From Macrobrachium rosenbergii (Eukaryota > Arthropoda > Malacostraca > Decapoda > Palaemonidae), in NCBI RefSeq assembly GCF_040412425.1, contig NC_089777.1:31944037-32008036 (forward strand): a stretch of DNA of 64,000 bases, in the 5' to 3' direction. The position numbers and the translations under genes were made by a program. A model generated the notes under the pieces. The model made no database searches and had not been told where the DNA came from. It saw only the letters and a program-made list of their open reading frames with translations. Below, piece after piece: positions 26,880-38,844 of the stretch (position 1 is its first letter; each line of letters opens with the position of its first letter).

Positions 26880-27260
26880 CTTCGAGTGAGAAATATGAAA
26901 CGGGCGAGAGACGCGCTGATATGATTAACGAGCACACTGCCTTAATAACAGTAACTAGGCTTTTGAAACAATCCAACTATCAAATTGCCTTAATCAACAT
27001 CCAATAAGAACTCTCCATTACCACGTGCATCATAATCTCCTAAACTAACACCAATCAGCTGGAAAACAGTCCGTTAAGCCACTGGAATAACAATCTTTTG
27101 TCGGCTCCCCGTAAAGATGAGAATGCCTTGAAACTGCGGCGTAAATAAAATCGACGACATAAACCGTAACGCCGAGACTCATAGGGGCAAATTTTGCTTG
27201 CGACATTCTTCATTTGAATAGTTATAAGTGTGATTGGATTATCCGCCAAACCATTAGGGT
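26880..27260. other. Possible conserved non-coding block
   Basis: No simple repeats. Contains TTAATCAAC, GGCGTAAATAAAATCG and CGTAACGCC, with more CpG than nearby DNA. The minus-strand frame at 27055-27249 has no recognisable domain. A regulatory role is inferred only from composition. Confidence 0.2.
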
Positions 27261-27311
27261 CGTTAAGGGGTAGTTAAGAGTTGAAACAAGCAACACATCG
27301 CCAGCTAATGG

Positions 27312-27608
27312 ATGAGTTACTGTGACGGTGTTTGGCTTTGTACGTTTGTTTTGGACTTCGCGAATATCGGGAACAAGTTGTTTGTTTCGCCTTGCACTTG
27401 GAATTTAGGAAGAGGACAGCTCGGAAAACAGAATCAGGAATATGCATTTGAAAGGAATGATATCGCTGCGGTATCTGGGAGGGTCTGGAAATCCTTGCGG
27501 GAGAAGTTATATTTGAAAGTGACAGATCAGAATAATTTCAAATTGATCCCTTGCAAAACGGAATTCACGAAAGTGTTTTTATATCTCGCCGTGCACAGAA
27601 ATCTATAA
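27312..27608 (+). other. Unassigned open frame, 98 codons
   Basis: A repeat-free frame starting ATGAGTTACTGTGACG with mixed composition (for example AFERNDIAAVSGRVWKSLRE). No family is recognised. It may be a chance frame in this less AT-rich stretch. Confidence 0.15.
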
Positions 27609-28007
27609 CGCATACTTCATATATTTTCTATGATGCTTATTTTCAACGACACCTTGACTTTTATAAAAAAAAAAAAAAAAACGTAGGAAGCATTTTCACT
27701 AATTATTATTCTCCATATACTAGGCAAGTAGTAAATAAAGTTTTGTGATTTCACAAAATCTTACTCATATCACCTGACGCGTTGATAACTCCAACATTAG
27801 TTTTCTCTTCATATTGACAGTTACAATATATTCTCAGAATAAAACGGAGCATTAGTCTGCCAAAACCATTACAAAAAAAAATAAAAATAAAATAAAAGCG
27901 GCCATCCGTTTGTCCTTTCACCGGCACAACAGATAGGCTATGTATCAACGAAGAAATACCAAATACCGGTGATCGTAATAGTTTTACTGCATGAACTTTA
28001 TCAATCG

Positions 28008-28208
28008 TCAAATTATTTCCCCTAGGCTTTTCCCAATAATCTCCATTTGCCGCTGAATTGTTTGTTCTTGCTGAGGATCGTGTACTGCCAAGGCTTCTTG
28101 TGTCTTACTCCTGTCTTCATGTGAGTCTGCCGGATATCCACAAAGAAAATGGTGGGAACCACGTCTGGTTGTAGAAGGCAATACTCTGAATTCAGTGGTT
28201 AAAGGCAA
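28008..28208 (-). CDS. Candidate terminal exon, unknown protein
   Basis: On the minus strand a frame opens after a TAG at about 28217 and runs to TGA at 28008. It is repeat-free and hydrophilic, ending QEQTIQRQMEIIGKSLGEII. That stretch could form an amphipathic helix. A plausible acceptor, TTTGCCTTTAACC followed by GAATTCAG, lies at its 5' side. The first codon of the frame is TTG, so an exon is likelier than a complete gene. I do not recognise the family, and chance remains possible. Confidence 0.22.
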   Translation of the reverse strand: MPLTTEFRVLPSTTRRGSHHFLCGYPADSHEDRSKTQEALAVHDPQQEQTIQRQMEIIGKSLGEII

Positions 28209-28209
28209 A

Positions 28210-30204
28210 CCAGTCTACAGTAGTTTTGCGCGCATAGGGTGGCTGTGTTCTGTCACTGAGTAGAAATGCATTTTTTTCCTTTGAGCAGGCTAAGGCTCAC
28301 ACGAGTCTCATTTCATAGGGTATTTTTGTTCTATTTTATTTCTCATGTAATCTTCTATTCTTTGCTTTCCATATTTTTTTCTCCTGCAGTGGGCTGCTTT
28401 CCCTATTGGACCCCTTCCTGTGCGATTCCCCTTTTCTACCTAGGGCTGAAGCTTGGCTAATATAATCATAATAGTTCTCCGTCTCCACTGAAAGTAGACT
28501 TAGAAGCCTTTATATAAAAAAAGCCGACTCTTATCTGGGGTCCTTCTACTATTTATTGGTTGTGGAATATAGCATAATTATCCTTTATCATTAATATGAC
28601 AAGAATTTGTGAATGTGGATTCTAAGTGAACAAAGAGAATTGTGCGTATGAAGAGTTAAGAAAATATTCCTGACGGTTACGGCCTTTTTAATGTATTATA
28701 AAGCCAGATATTTATAAGCCCTTAGGTGTTCGACTTGAGATACGATAGCTGTAATAAAAATGCACGAGAAAAAAGTAACGAAAACCTCTGACAAGGGAAG
28801 TACTTTCAAACTTTTTAGTACGCTAATACAACGGTAATTTTGCATCTAAACACCAACAGCACAAACAGATACATCCTGCGAAGGGCTGTTTTACACAAGG
28901 ATACCTCACACTGACTGTTCGTGATCAGTAGAAGACAGACCACTCTCTTACATCAGAGCCAAACATTTACTGGCCAATATCTGACGTAAAAACTTGTATT
29001 TTCTCTCTCCAAATTGACTCAGACACAATATGAATAATAATAATGTGTCCACAAAAACCAGCCTGCCTTCGTTCTACCTTTCGAATAATAATAATGATAA
29101 TAATCATAATAATAGTGGCGATGACGCTAATAAAAGAGGGAGCGAGAACATTAATAATAATGATGGGGGAGAAGAGGAAAAAGGAAATGCTCGAAACGTG
29201 ATGAAAGCGAGTTGGAATAAACGTTTATTTGTTTATGGGAAGGTGTCGGACCCCTGAAGAAGGTACATTAAAATGTTAATTCTTATTTATGGCTCCGTAA
29301 TGATCCCTGTAAAGTGGCTGTACTGTATTTGAATATAATGATGAGGGAACTGATAAAGACGCCGGCAGCCAGGTGGATGATGAGGCGGTTTAATGATAGT
29401 GATAAAGAAGGGGAGGGGGTCGGGTTGGAAGGAAGGAGTAGAGGGTGATCCCAGTGACAGATGAAGTACGTTAATGACATATGACCAGCAATAGAAAGGA
29501 GTCGGTTTTATTGCTATCGTAAAATATCGTGTAATGCTGTTGGTGCGTCTTCTATGCACTTCGGGGCAACAGAAAGATTGATTGATTAGAAATTATTTGG
29601 CGTCACAGCTACCAGGTTCACTGACGCCAAGGGCAACAGGGAGAAAGCTTTCAGTAAGTGCTAAGTATAGCTATGTATACGATATAAGTTAATATTTTTT
29701 TTATAATATTGTAAAAAAAAAAAAGGTGTGAAAACATCCCGAGATGAAAATTCGAAGTATCACCAAACTAATAAATAGTGTCTTGTGTAATTCTAACATT
29801 ATATTTATAAACAATGAATCTACACAGAGCAAATCAGTTTTTACTAAATGATAAAAAAATTCCATTTCTTCTAAGCTTCGATGGTTTTGTCATTATCGCT
29901 TTTCATCCAAAAGCCATTGCTTTGTACTGCAGGTTATCTTACTAAGGCAAAAAAGCTTTCTTAAAACGAACTGCAGGATTTTGTTTTCAAACAGACAGAC
30001 AGTCACAGAGAACGGGTGGACAAAAAAAGACATGGGGAGCAGGATGGACGTGGGAGCGTTCCAATAAATAGGTAGATTATTCGTTAATCATAATTTCAAG
30101 ACTTATTGACAAATGTACTATACAGTTTCATAATTATATACTGCAACACTGATTCTATTGTCTACCTCTGTCTCTCAGTTCTCTTCTCGGCGCTAAGGTA
30201 GTCC

Positions 30205-30205
<1 letters not shown>
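28210..30205. other. Unique DNA; AAT-rich patch
   Basis: The plus-strand frame at 29030-29257 is Asn-rich because of scattered AAT/AATAAT (29035-29165). No recognised gene elsewhere. Confidence 0.5.
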
Positions 30206-30207
<2 letters not shown>

Positions 30208-30265
<58 letters not shown>

Positions 30266-30300
30266 GGCGGTCTAGTTGATCTCTCACTCGACAATCCAGC

Positions 30301-30332
<32 letters not shown>
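30208..30332. repeat. Two (CT)n microsatellites
   Basis: Perfect CT at 30208-30263 and again at 30304-30332, split by about 40 bases of unique sequence. Confidence 0.97.
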
Positions 30333-30334
<2 letters not shown>

Positions 30335-31910
30335 GCCCACTAATGTCCATTATTTCTCGCATCGCAAACTCCCTGAGGTGACTGTAACGAAAATATCCTC
30401 ATTATTTATCGTCCATCTGAGGGGAGAATTTGCAATGGTCTATGAATTACATATGCGTATCTTTCCCTTTATTCATTCTTAATGCAGCTTGATGCACATT
30501 TTATGTTCGATATGAACCAATTTGATTAGGGCTTATCGATACATATAAATGTAGACACTTTCAGAAGTGAATTATTCACGTAATAACAATTACTCCGTGT
30601 ACATCCAAAACGTTGTCTCAAAAAACAAAAACCTCGCGCTGACATGGTTGTTCTCGTTCGAACAGCACATGAAATTTGTTAGAAAAGTAAAACATCGTAT
30701 TAAGTATTTATGGGAATGTCGATGATATTGATTAAATTAAACCATGTTAACAATAATAAAATGGATCTTTTTAGTAATATGACTGCGGGAAATGCATATA
30801 TCTACTTTGTGTAAAAACATGCACAGTTACGTCATATCAAGACGAAACTTAGTTCATTTATAGTTTCAATACAGGAACCATACACAGAATGTGAGACTCA
30901 TATTCTCATTCAACCAGCGACTTCACCTACAAAGCAGACATGAATTACCTAAACAAATCAATGAAGTACATTTATGTATCACCCTTTATCACAAACATAA
31001 TGCAGTTCATATGGAAAAGAAGAATAAGTTCCTGCTAAAAAGGCCCATCCTAAGTACCCGAACACCAATCGAGCGGCACAACTCTTGACGGTGCTGCCAT
31101 CTACACAGCTCAACTGGAAAATCGATCTTCCGACATCTATCAACAGCTGTTTCCTCGTTCAGGTCAAGTCAGCTGATTTCCTCAGAGGTATATGATCGTC
31201 GCATTTCAATTTGTCAGCGAAGTGACAAATTTGTTACCGAGCCTGTGATTGGGTACGACTGCGAGACGGATAGGAGGGGTTTTTCAAGAGGCGTTCGAAC
31301 CTTGAAACTTATGAAAGAGAAGGAAGGACTGGTTGAGAACTTTACACAACCTGTCGGTACTATTACATAAGGGAGATGTCAGCTCTTATTTTTCATACAT
31401 GAATAGTAAGCCGACAGGTTCAAAAGTGCGATAAATATTACACCTTAAAACAATACTGGGAACATTTAAGCGCATAACAACGTATTTTGTTTTATTCTGA
31501 TATGCAGAACTGTAATGCAATTGAACTACACTTATGCAAATTTGTTGCATATATGTAAAGAGCGTTTATATAATAAGAACTCATACGCAGCTTAAACAAA
31601 GAGAATAAACTGCTTTTCAATCAATATATTAAATTAGTAAGCATCCACACGATGAATAATTCCTTTTAGAGTGTAACGACAACTGCTTAATGAAAATTCG
31701 ACAGTGACCATTTGTGACCAATGATTTTGGTCAGGGAAACATTAAACATTAATTATCATTCATTAATTTTGGATAATATGGTATTCGGAATTATCGATTA
31801 TTTCTGTAAGATATTTATGTCAAAGTTTCCTAGTTACAAGCCACTGATAATCCTTTTTTCATCTAACGATATGGATCTCTCGTCTATTTGCGGTTAATAT
31901 TCACTAACAC
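30335..31910. other. Unique DNA with two small inverted repeats
   Basis: AATTTGTCA / TGACAAATT with a 6-base loop at 31208-31231. A second pair of arms at 31348-31364 and 31402-31420 shares AACCTGTCGG/CCGACAGGTT. No gene is recognised. Confidence 0.5.
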
Positions 31911-31916
31911 TACCGC

Positions 31917-32001
31917 TCTCTCTCTCTCTCCTCTAATTCTTCTTTCGGGTTCTTTTAGGTTACTCTTTTCTTATAGTCTATCTGAGTAAGGTTTCTCATT
32001 C

Positions 32002-32037
<36 letters not shown>

Positions 32038-32200
32038 GAACAATCGTATAAGGTACAAATTGTAGTCTTTTCTTATTATTCAGTTTCAACTTATTTATTT
32101 ATATATCTCCTTCCCATCTGTTAACAAATTCCTATTTGATCGCATATGTGGAATGCCTTGAGATCTCAAAACAGCTTTTCAGTCCGTTGACCTTGGTCAC

Positions 32201-32231
<31 letters not shown>
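31917..32231. repeat. Three short (CT)n tracts
   Basis: CT runs at about 31917-31931, 32005-32036 and 32202-32231. Confidence 0.93.
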
Positions 32232-32234
<3 letters not shown>

Positions 32235-32236
<2 letters not shown>

Positions 32237-34000
32237 TCGGCTCCCTCCCTTATACCACTTTCCCGACCACCATGACTTTATGCAAACAACCGGAAAACGA
32301 GAAGCCCGTGATTGCCTTATTTCCTCGTTTGCTTTGCCGTCTTTATTCCCCCGTCTTTATTTGCGTATTTTTCATCACGTTGTCCGTATTTCCTCCCTTG
32401 AAAGGGTGAGCGAGGGGATGCCTTCTTCCCCTTTTTTTTTCTATCCGAAGGAAAATGAAGACGTAGAGTTTAGAGGGGGTTTAGTATTAAATGAGTTAGT
32501 GATTTCTTGAAGAAGCCAAGCGCTCTTCCGTTTTCTATTTTAATGTACTTGTTTTTGTTGTGTCTTCTTTTACTGGAGGCATTCTGCTAAATTGGATCGT
32601 GGGATCTGAACGATTTTTACAATATTAAGCATGTTTGTTGTTGATGGGAGAGAGGAAATCCACTGAAATGTTATACTGTTTTATGATTGGCAAAGGCTTG
32701 CACTGCGGCATTTTTGATGTTTTTATTTACAATATTTACGCTAAATACGAGAAAAATAAAATAACCTGGGTAAAAAATACTTTTGGCAATTGGACTAAAG
32801 TTGCATTCGATGCCTTTTACGTATGCAAGTATGTGTACGTATGAATGTGTATATGTACATATATATTTATACATATACACAAATACATACAAACATACAC
32901 ACACATATATATATATACATATATGAATATATACCTCGACATCTACTTTAATTTATATTTTTTTGGACAGGCCTAAATTTTCTTCTTGATAAACCTTGAT
33001 GTCTAAATAAGGGAAAACTCATAAACTCCTATCAAAAGGTACCTCGAACCTCAATTATGGAGAGTAAAGTTCATTACTTCAAGTTCTTAAAACAAGATGG
33101 ATTTTCCAGTATACATCGATTATCATCACATTGTAAAATTACATTTTCAAAACAAAGATGTCTTTGACTCTTCTCTCTGATCATTAGTCCAACTCCGTTG
33201 AACAAGGTATTACAGAAATCTAATATTTCACCACTTCATTTCTGGCACTCACTTCCTTAAAACTCAAATAAACCTTGAGTCGTTGACTCAACATATTTCA
33301 AGATATTACTACAAGCTAATTTTTCTCCTTTTTTAAAGCTTGTCGCTTATTTCGTATGCGCAATGCACAAGACCAGATCAATTTTTCGATATTTATATAT
33401 ATATTTAAAAATCAACCAGTTAATCACATGTTTACTTCGTTCAGCTCAACTATGTATCATTCTATTACCAACTTTTTCAGTAGATATGTTCTTTGTAAAC
33501 ATCTACTGTCTTTCGCCTTCTTATCGTAAATAGATAAAAATCTGGATCTGACCGGCAATTCTACTTCTAAGACAAGTTATTTATCTATTAGTCATATGAT
33601 CCTTCAGACTTACCAACATCTTTGAAAATTAGAGTCACTTTTACACTTGAAAAATAATGAATCCGGTTCAGACAGCGCAGTTTTCGAGCAGCTTACAGTT
33701 TTTGAGCCGAAATTATCCACCCTTTGACGGAATCCGCATGGTGATGTGGGAAATGCTTCCCCTTTCAGTTGTTCTTGAAAAAGTTGGATATGAAAACCTT
33801 TTACCTTAATAATACACGAAATCCCCCTAAAAATATTATATTTTGTTCGATTAAAAGGATGATCGTGCCTTTGTACAAGTAAGGTTTTGATCGTCACTTA
33901 TTTGTAATGCGTATTTGTCTCCTTGTAGTAGCCTATATACCCTACAGACATGGTGTTAAAGTTTAACATCTAGAATTAGTCCTTATATGAAGAGAGTTAG
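32235..34000. other. Unique DNA, no recognisable gene
   Basis: The plus-strand frame at 32136-32510 begins in the CT tract and has no domain. A weak CATA/CA tract lies at 32850-32930. Confidence 0.5.
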
Positions 34001-34003
34001 GCT

Positions 34004-34471
34004 TTAGCCGTTTAATTTTTGACACCTTTCAAGAAATAAACCCCTCTCCCCCTTCCCCCCGAGCTCACATGAATAAAAATGTTTTATTATTTTTTCACTT
34101 GGGAAAATAAACAAATAAAATATCTTGACTAAGTACTTATGACGACATGACAAGAGAAGAGTTAAAAACAACTGTACACGAAAAGCTACCAAATGCAGTA
34201 AATATTGATGACTGTTCTGCAAACAAACGTAATGAAACCCAGGCAGGTCTAATGACGTGGTGACATTAGAAAAACGTACAGCTTTCACTACAAAGATCAT
34301 CGGTTGAAACAGTCCAAAGGAACAGGGACTTTTCCACAGAGGAACTGGCAAGGCAAATGAATAATTCATAAGTAATAATATCCAAGAATCTAAAGGGAGG
34401 CGAAGGAAAACCCTATGGAAAATATTCCTCCTAGTATTACTGAGGGAGTAAAGAAACTGAAAAATATCCAT
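34004..34471 (-). other. Unassigned open frame, 155 codons
   Basis: The longest repeat-free frame after 38115-38729. It is rich in Leu, Phe and Ser with no recognisable motif, and the opposite strand is A-rich, so the composition may be a by-product. Probably not a gene. Confidence 0.12.
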
Positions 34472-34710
34472 CTATAAGTTCATGACGCTTGCTAAGGCGA
34501 CAGTGAATCCCATGCAGCAATGTATTTATTACCAGACGAAAAAGCTGACATACATGTTAATCAGAAAAATACTCACCATTACAAGATTAGGAACTTTACA
34601 ACAATGCAACTAGAAAGTATGTAGTTCGTCCAGCCTCAACAGGACAATGGATACACCACAAGTTTATGGGAAGCAAGATTCCGAAACTTTTCGGAAGGAA
34701 ATATAGAGTG

Positions 34711-34716
<6 letters not shown>

Positions 34717-34806
<90 letters not shown>
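34717..34806. repeat. (AT)n array
   Basis: Perfect TA to 34802, with a CATATGTA-like lead-in. Confidence 0.96.
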
Positions 34807-35088
34807 TACACAGCTAAATTCCGTCCACGAAATGACCGGAGTTCCATAATGCACAATAATTTTTTTTTGTTTCAAAGGTAATTTATTGTACCACAGAAAC
34901 AAATGAGGAAACGTCCCTAAACTGTCATTTAATTCAAAAGAAATGTACTATATCAGGGTTTCTTAATTATTTTGTTAATCGAAATATAAATTTTTGGCAT
35001 TAAAATAACTTGGTATTTTATCTGCACTTATCCAGAGTAAAACTCTTGTTCGCTCTCAAGTTTTAATCGCAATGCTATCTTACAAAAT

Positions 35089-35371
<283 letters not shown>

Positions 35372-35374
35372 GAA

Positions 35375-36885
35375 AGAAATGTTAAAAGATTGTTAAAAAC
35401 AGGTATATTATACACAACAACAACGAGGATACCAGCCACAGCAGCAACAAGAATGAACATTGATAATAATAAAAATATTCCTCATTTAATGCCTGATGTT
35501 TTGATGGCTCCAGCGTCCGAAGAAATTAACCAGAATTAGAGATGATCGAGAGCATTATATACAAAAGAACTGGACCTTCTTCATTTTGCCCCTATTGCGC
35601 ACGGTAATGACGGATCAAAATCTTTAAGGCAGAGTGAATAGGAATCTCTAAGCCAAAACGAAACGGTTAAATGATTCTCATTATTTCTTTTCTTTTCTCC
35701 GTCTCCCCTACCTCTCTCGCTTGATGGTAAATTATTTCTCATTGCTTTTTTTCCTCCGAGTTAATAGTGGACGGAGCGATAGCTTGAAACACTGCACAAC
35801 CCGCTTGCATTCATAATGTCATCTTTGGTTTAGCCTTTTTTTCAACTGCAAAAAAAAAAAAAAATAATAATAATAAATAACGCGTGTCAGCTTATGCAAC
35901 AAATGATACCATTAACTCGAGAAGACAAAAAATGTGTCTCTAATAATTCATTTACATAGCGTCCCCTTGCAGAAACACCAGAGCAAGTAGAAAAGAAATG
36001 TTGAAAAAATGCAAAATTAATACTTCATCGACGACGACGCTAATGTCCAGACACCCATGGGGACAACAGCGACATCCCTTACCTCTGATATTCCCATTAT
36101 CATTATCAAAAATACGTTAATATTTAGTTCCCTTAATCGACTTCGATATTCAGCGGATCTCCCCTCTCATTTAAAAAAGAAAAAAAGACGAGAAGAAGAA
36201 ATAGGAAGAGAGAAAGAAGAAAACAAGTCCTTGCTATATATGATTTCCCTGCCGGAATATTAAACGCGCAATTCCTCCTCTTCCCCAAAAAATGACGCGT
36301 CGACAAACAACAATGACTTCCAATGGCTTATCTAATAAATTAATCCCCCTTTCGGGTTAAAGAATGGAACCGAAAAAGATTTGGTTCTCTTATTCTTGAA
36401 GTAAGAAAAAATGGTCATCTTATTCTGCACAAATGTATTCAATTTCCATACGAGGACGCTCGACCCTAAAGATATTGTCGGGTCCCTGAATTATTAAATC
36501 AATACATATCGTCTTCGTTTTTTTTTTGACCATTTCAACCCTATAAAGGTAATTACCTCTTCAGCCACTGAAATACAATAGGGTGGAGGCAGAAATCATA
36601 TAACCCTGAATCGTCTTCCTTACTAACCAGCCGACAGATGACGGTCATTAGATATTGACACAAGAAAGAAAACTACTTAAAACAATTTAATTTGGACTAT
36701 ATGCTTATGATTAAAATATTCTCAGCAAGGTATCTGTAAACTTGGAATAGAAGATATGTTTCTTTTTTTTAATTAAAGCAAGGCAAAGTTTACATTAAGG
36801 CTAGTTTGGTTTTGAGGTCTAAGCAGCATCAGCTGGGAACAAGTAAAGGCACATGGATCTAACAAACTCATCCATAGTTTGCTGA
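35375..36885. other. Unique DNA; part may be regulatory
   Basis: The 36280-36370 stretch has CTTATCTAATAAATTAATCC, resembling GATA and Otx/bicoid-type sites close together. The frame at 36057-36263 has no recognisable domain. Confidence 0.25.
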
Positions 36886-36889
36886 GAAT

Positions 36890-37065
36890 ATCACAAATAT
36901 AACCCGATATCTAATTCACTTTATATACCTTAGGAATAACTTGCACTAAAGGTGGAATTATAATTGATAAGTGCATCTTCCCCAGCCAGGATTCGAACCT
37001 GCACCATCGGGTTTAGATACTGGTTTAGACAGTCGATTTTACCTCTGTTGTATTTATTCCTGTCT
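36890..37065 (-). mobile_element. tRNA-derived SINE fragment
   Basis: On the minus strand CAGGTTCGAATCCTG at about 36987-37001 is a full TΨC arm with a 4-base stem and canonical B box. An unrelated body follows leftward, containing ATAATTCCACC and GAATTAGATATCGGGTTAT. There is no complete tRNA fold, so it is a SINE rather than a tRNA gene. Part of the body (ATCTAATTCACT...TGGGAAT) recurs near 37215-37245 as a shorter second copy. Confidence 0.6.
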
Positions 37066-37382
37066 AATTCAGGTTCTGTATTTAAAATTTAATCGACCAA
37101 TCTCCACCATGATGGCTGACTGTTTTGTAACACTTGGACTATTTTGAAGTTTAGTCAATTATACACACATGCCTTTTTAATACAGTATGCACACATATTA
37201 AGCCACAAATATCACTTAACATCTAATTCACTGCAGCTTGGGAATTAGGGTCAAGTAAATAAGATATTAATATTTGTGATTTAATCTTTGAGTGTATTCA
37301 AAAAGTCACGTGAGTATAAATGACAAGATTTCGCATGAATAGGGTAACTAATTTTGCACACGAATTGCAACTAAATTTTGGC

Positions 37383-37492
37383 AGTGACCAATATCTTTTT
37401 TAGTGAAACAGCTTAATGAAAAAAAAATTGCATCCATATATATAAATTAATCTATATAGTGACCAATATCTTTTTATAAACAGCTATAATGA
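37383..37492 (+). repeat. Diverged direct repeat beside an AT array
   Basis: AGTGACCAATATCTTTTTTA followed by AAACAGCT and AATGA occurs at 37383-37419 and again, slightly changed, at 37458-37492. Confidence 0.8.
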
Positions 37493-37496
37493 TATA

Positions 37497-37656
<160 letters not shown>

Positions 37657-37880
37657 CCGTGTAAAAGAAACCACCAGGGAATGACTAATAAAATGCAACG
37701 AACAAAGTCAGAAGAAAGTAAATAACCCCATCCGAACATAATGTCCAAAGAAGTCAGGTCTCATTAAAAGCGCATTATCTCTTTCCCCAAAATACAATAA
37801 AACTACTTAAAAATAAACCATTCCATTCCCTCCCCAACACACTTCCCGTTCCGCTATTGCCAAAACCTCAGCAGGAAAGA

Positions 37881-37882
<2 letters not shown>

Positions 37883-37926
<44 letters not shown>
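37883..37926. repeat. (AG)n microsatellite
   Basis: Perfect GA run, followed across a short gap by pyrimidine-rich DNA (CTCTCTCACTCTCTCTC), giving an inverted purine/pyrimidine pair. Confidence 0.96.
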
Positions 37927-37927
<1 letters not shown>

Positions 37928-38114
37928 GATGTCTGTCTCTCTCACTCTCTCTCTTCTTCCTCCACCACCTATCCTGTTCAGTCTGTCTTCCTTCCTGGTC
38001 CTGGTCCTGGCCGTCATCCTTCTCCTCCTTGGCATGATGCCTTTCCCTTGAACAGTAACCATTTAGCGCCGCCAATACTCTCTTCAGCCTTTACCACATC
38101 CAAAACAATTGCTA

Positions 38115-38729
38115 TTATTCCTGTTCTTCTCCATCACTCTCTCCAATCTGGCCAAATGGACATCTAATGATAGCAGGGCCGCATAATGGGTGCCATCGAC
38201 GTATACGTTCGACATTCTCAGAGCGCTTCGCTCGAACGAGGCCCCATTCGCTCAACACGCGTCTCCCGGAGGACTCGGTGCAAAGTTGGAAATCATTTTC
38301 CACTCGCCCGAACAAAGCGACGCATCGATTCGGCCGAAAAGACGCGGATTCATGGGGCGTTCCGTACGGGCAAGCCTCCGGAGACGAAATATCTGTCGAA
38401 ATGGAAAATGTAGGACACGATAACTTGTGGATGCGGATGCTGGCAAATGGAACGAGAGCAGAAGCTTCGGTGGGGTCATCAATTCCGTGCACTAACTCAA
38501 TAAAGAGCCTGAGTTGACCGTGGCCAGGCATCGCAGGGCCGTCGGAGGGATGCTCGGGGCGGGTTAGGGCTTCGGGGGTGGACTGTGGGGGAGGGTGTTG
38601 TGGGCTTCTGGGTGGAGTTCTTTTTTTTCTGTCTCCGTCTCTTCCCTTCTTTCTATCCGTCCCTTCATTTCCTTTCACCCTCCATTTATCTTTCGCGTTA
38701 GGTCTCAGGGAAACCTTCCCTGCATCCAC
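38115..38729 (-). other. CpG-richer block with a 204-codon open frame
   Basis: The longest repeat-free frame in the window, minus strand, from ATG at 38729 to a stop at 38115. The first 60 residues are Lys/Arg/Pro-rich. The plus strand is also open over 38167-38517, and a third frame over 38190-38423. Simultaneous openness in several frames suggests low stop density from high GC rather than selection on one frame. No domain is recognised. It could be a CpG island, a conserved non-coding element or an exon. Confidence 0.25.
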
Positions 38730-38844
38730 TGTTAAAGTGTCAAGTGCTCTAGAGAAATTCAGTCATAAGCTGTTATTTATTTTGTGTAATTTCTTGAAAA
38801 CTGAACGAAGAAACAAACACGTGTGGAGACGACCTTCTTAGGGG

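Noticed and set aside
34004..34471. 155-codon minus-strand gene
   Set aside because: Leu/Phe/Ser-biased, no motif, no splice or codon support; kept only as a very low-confidence open frame.
36965..37060. Functional tRNA gene on the minus strand
   Set aside because: The TΨC arm is good, but no acceptor stem pairs with it and no clear anticodon arm is present; it fits a SINE.
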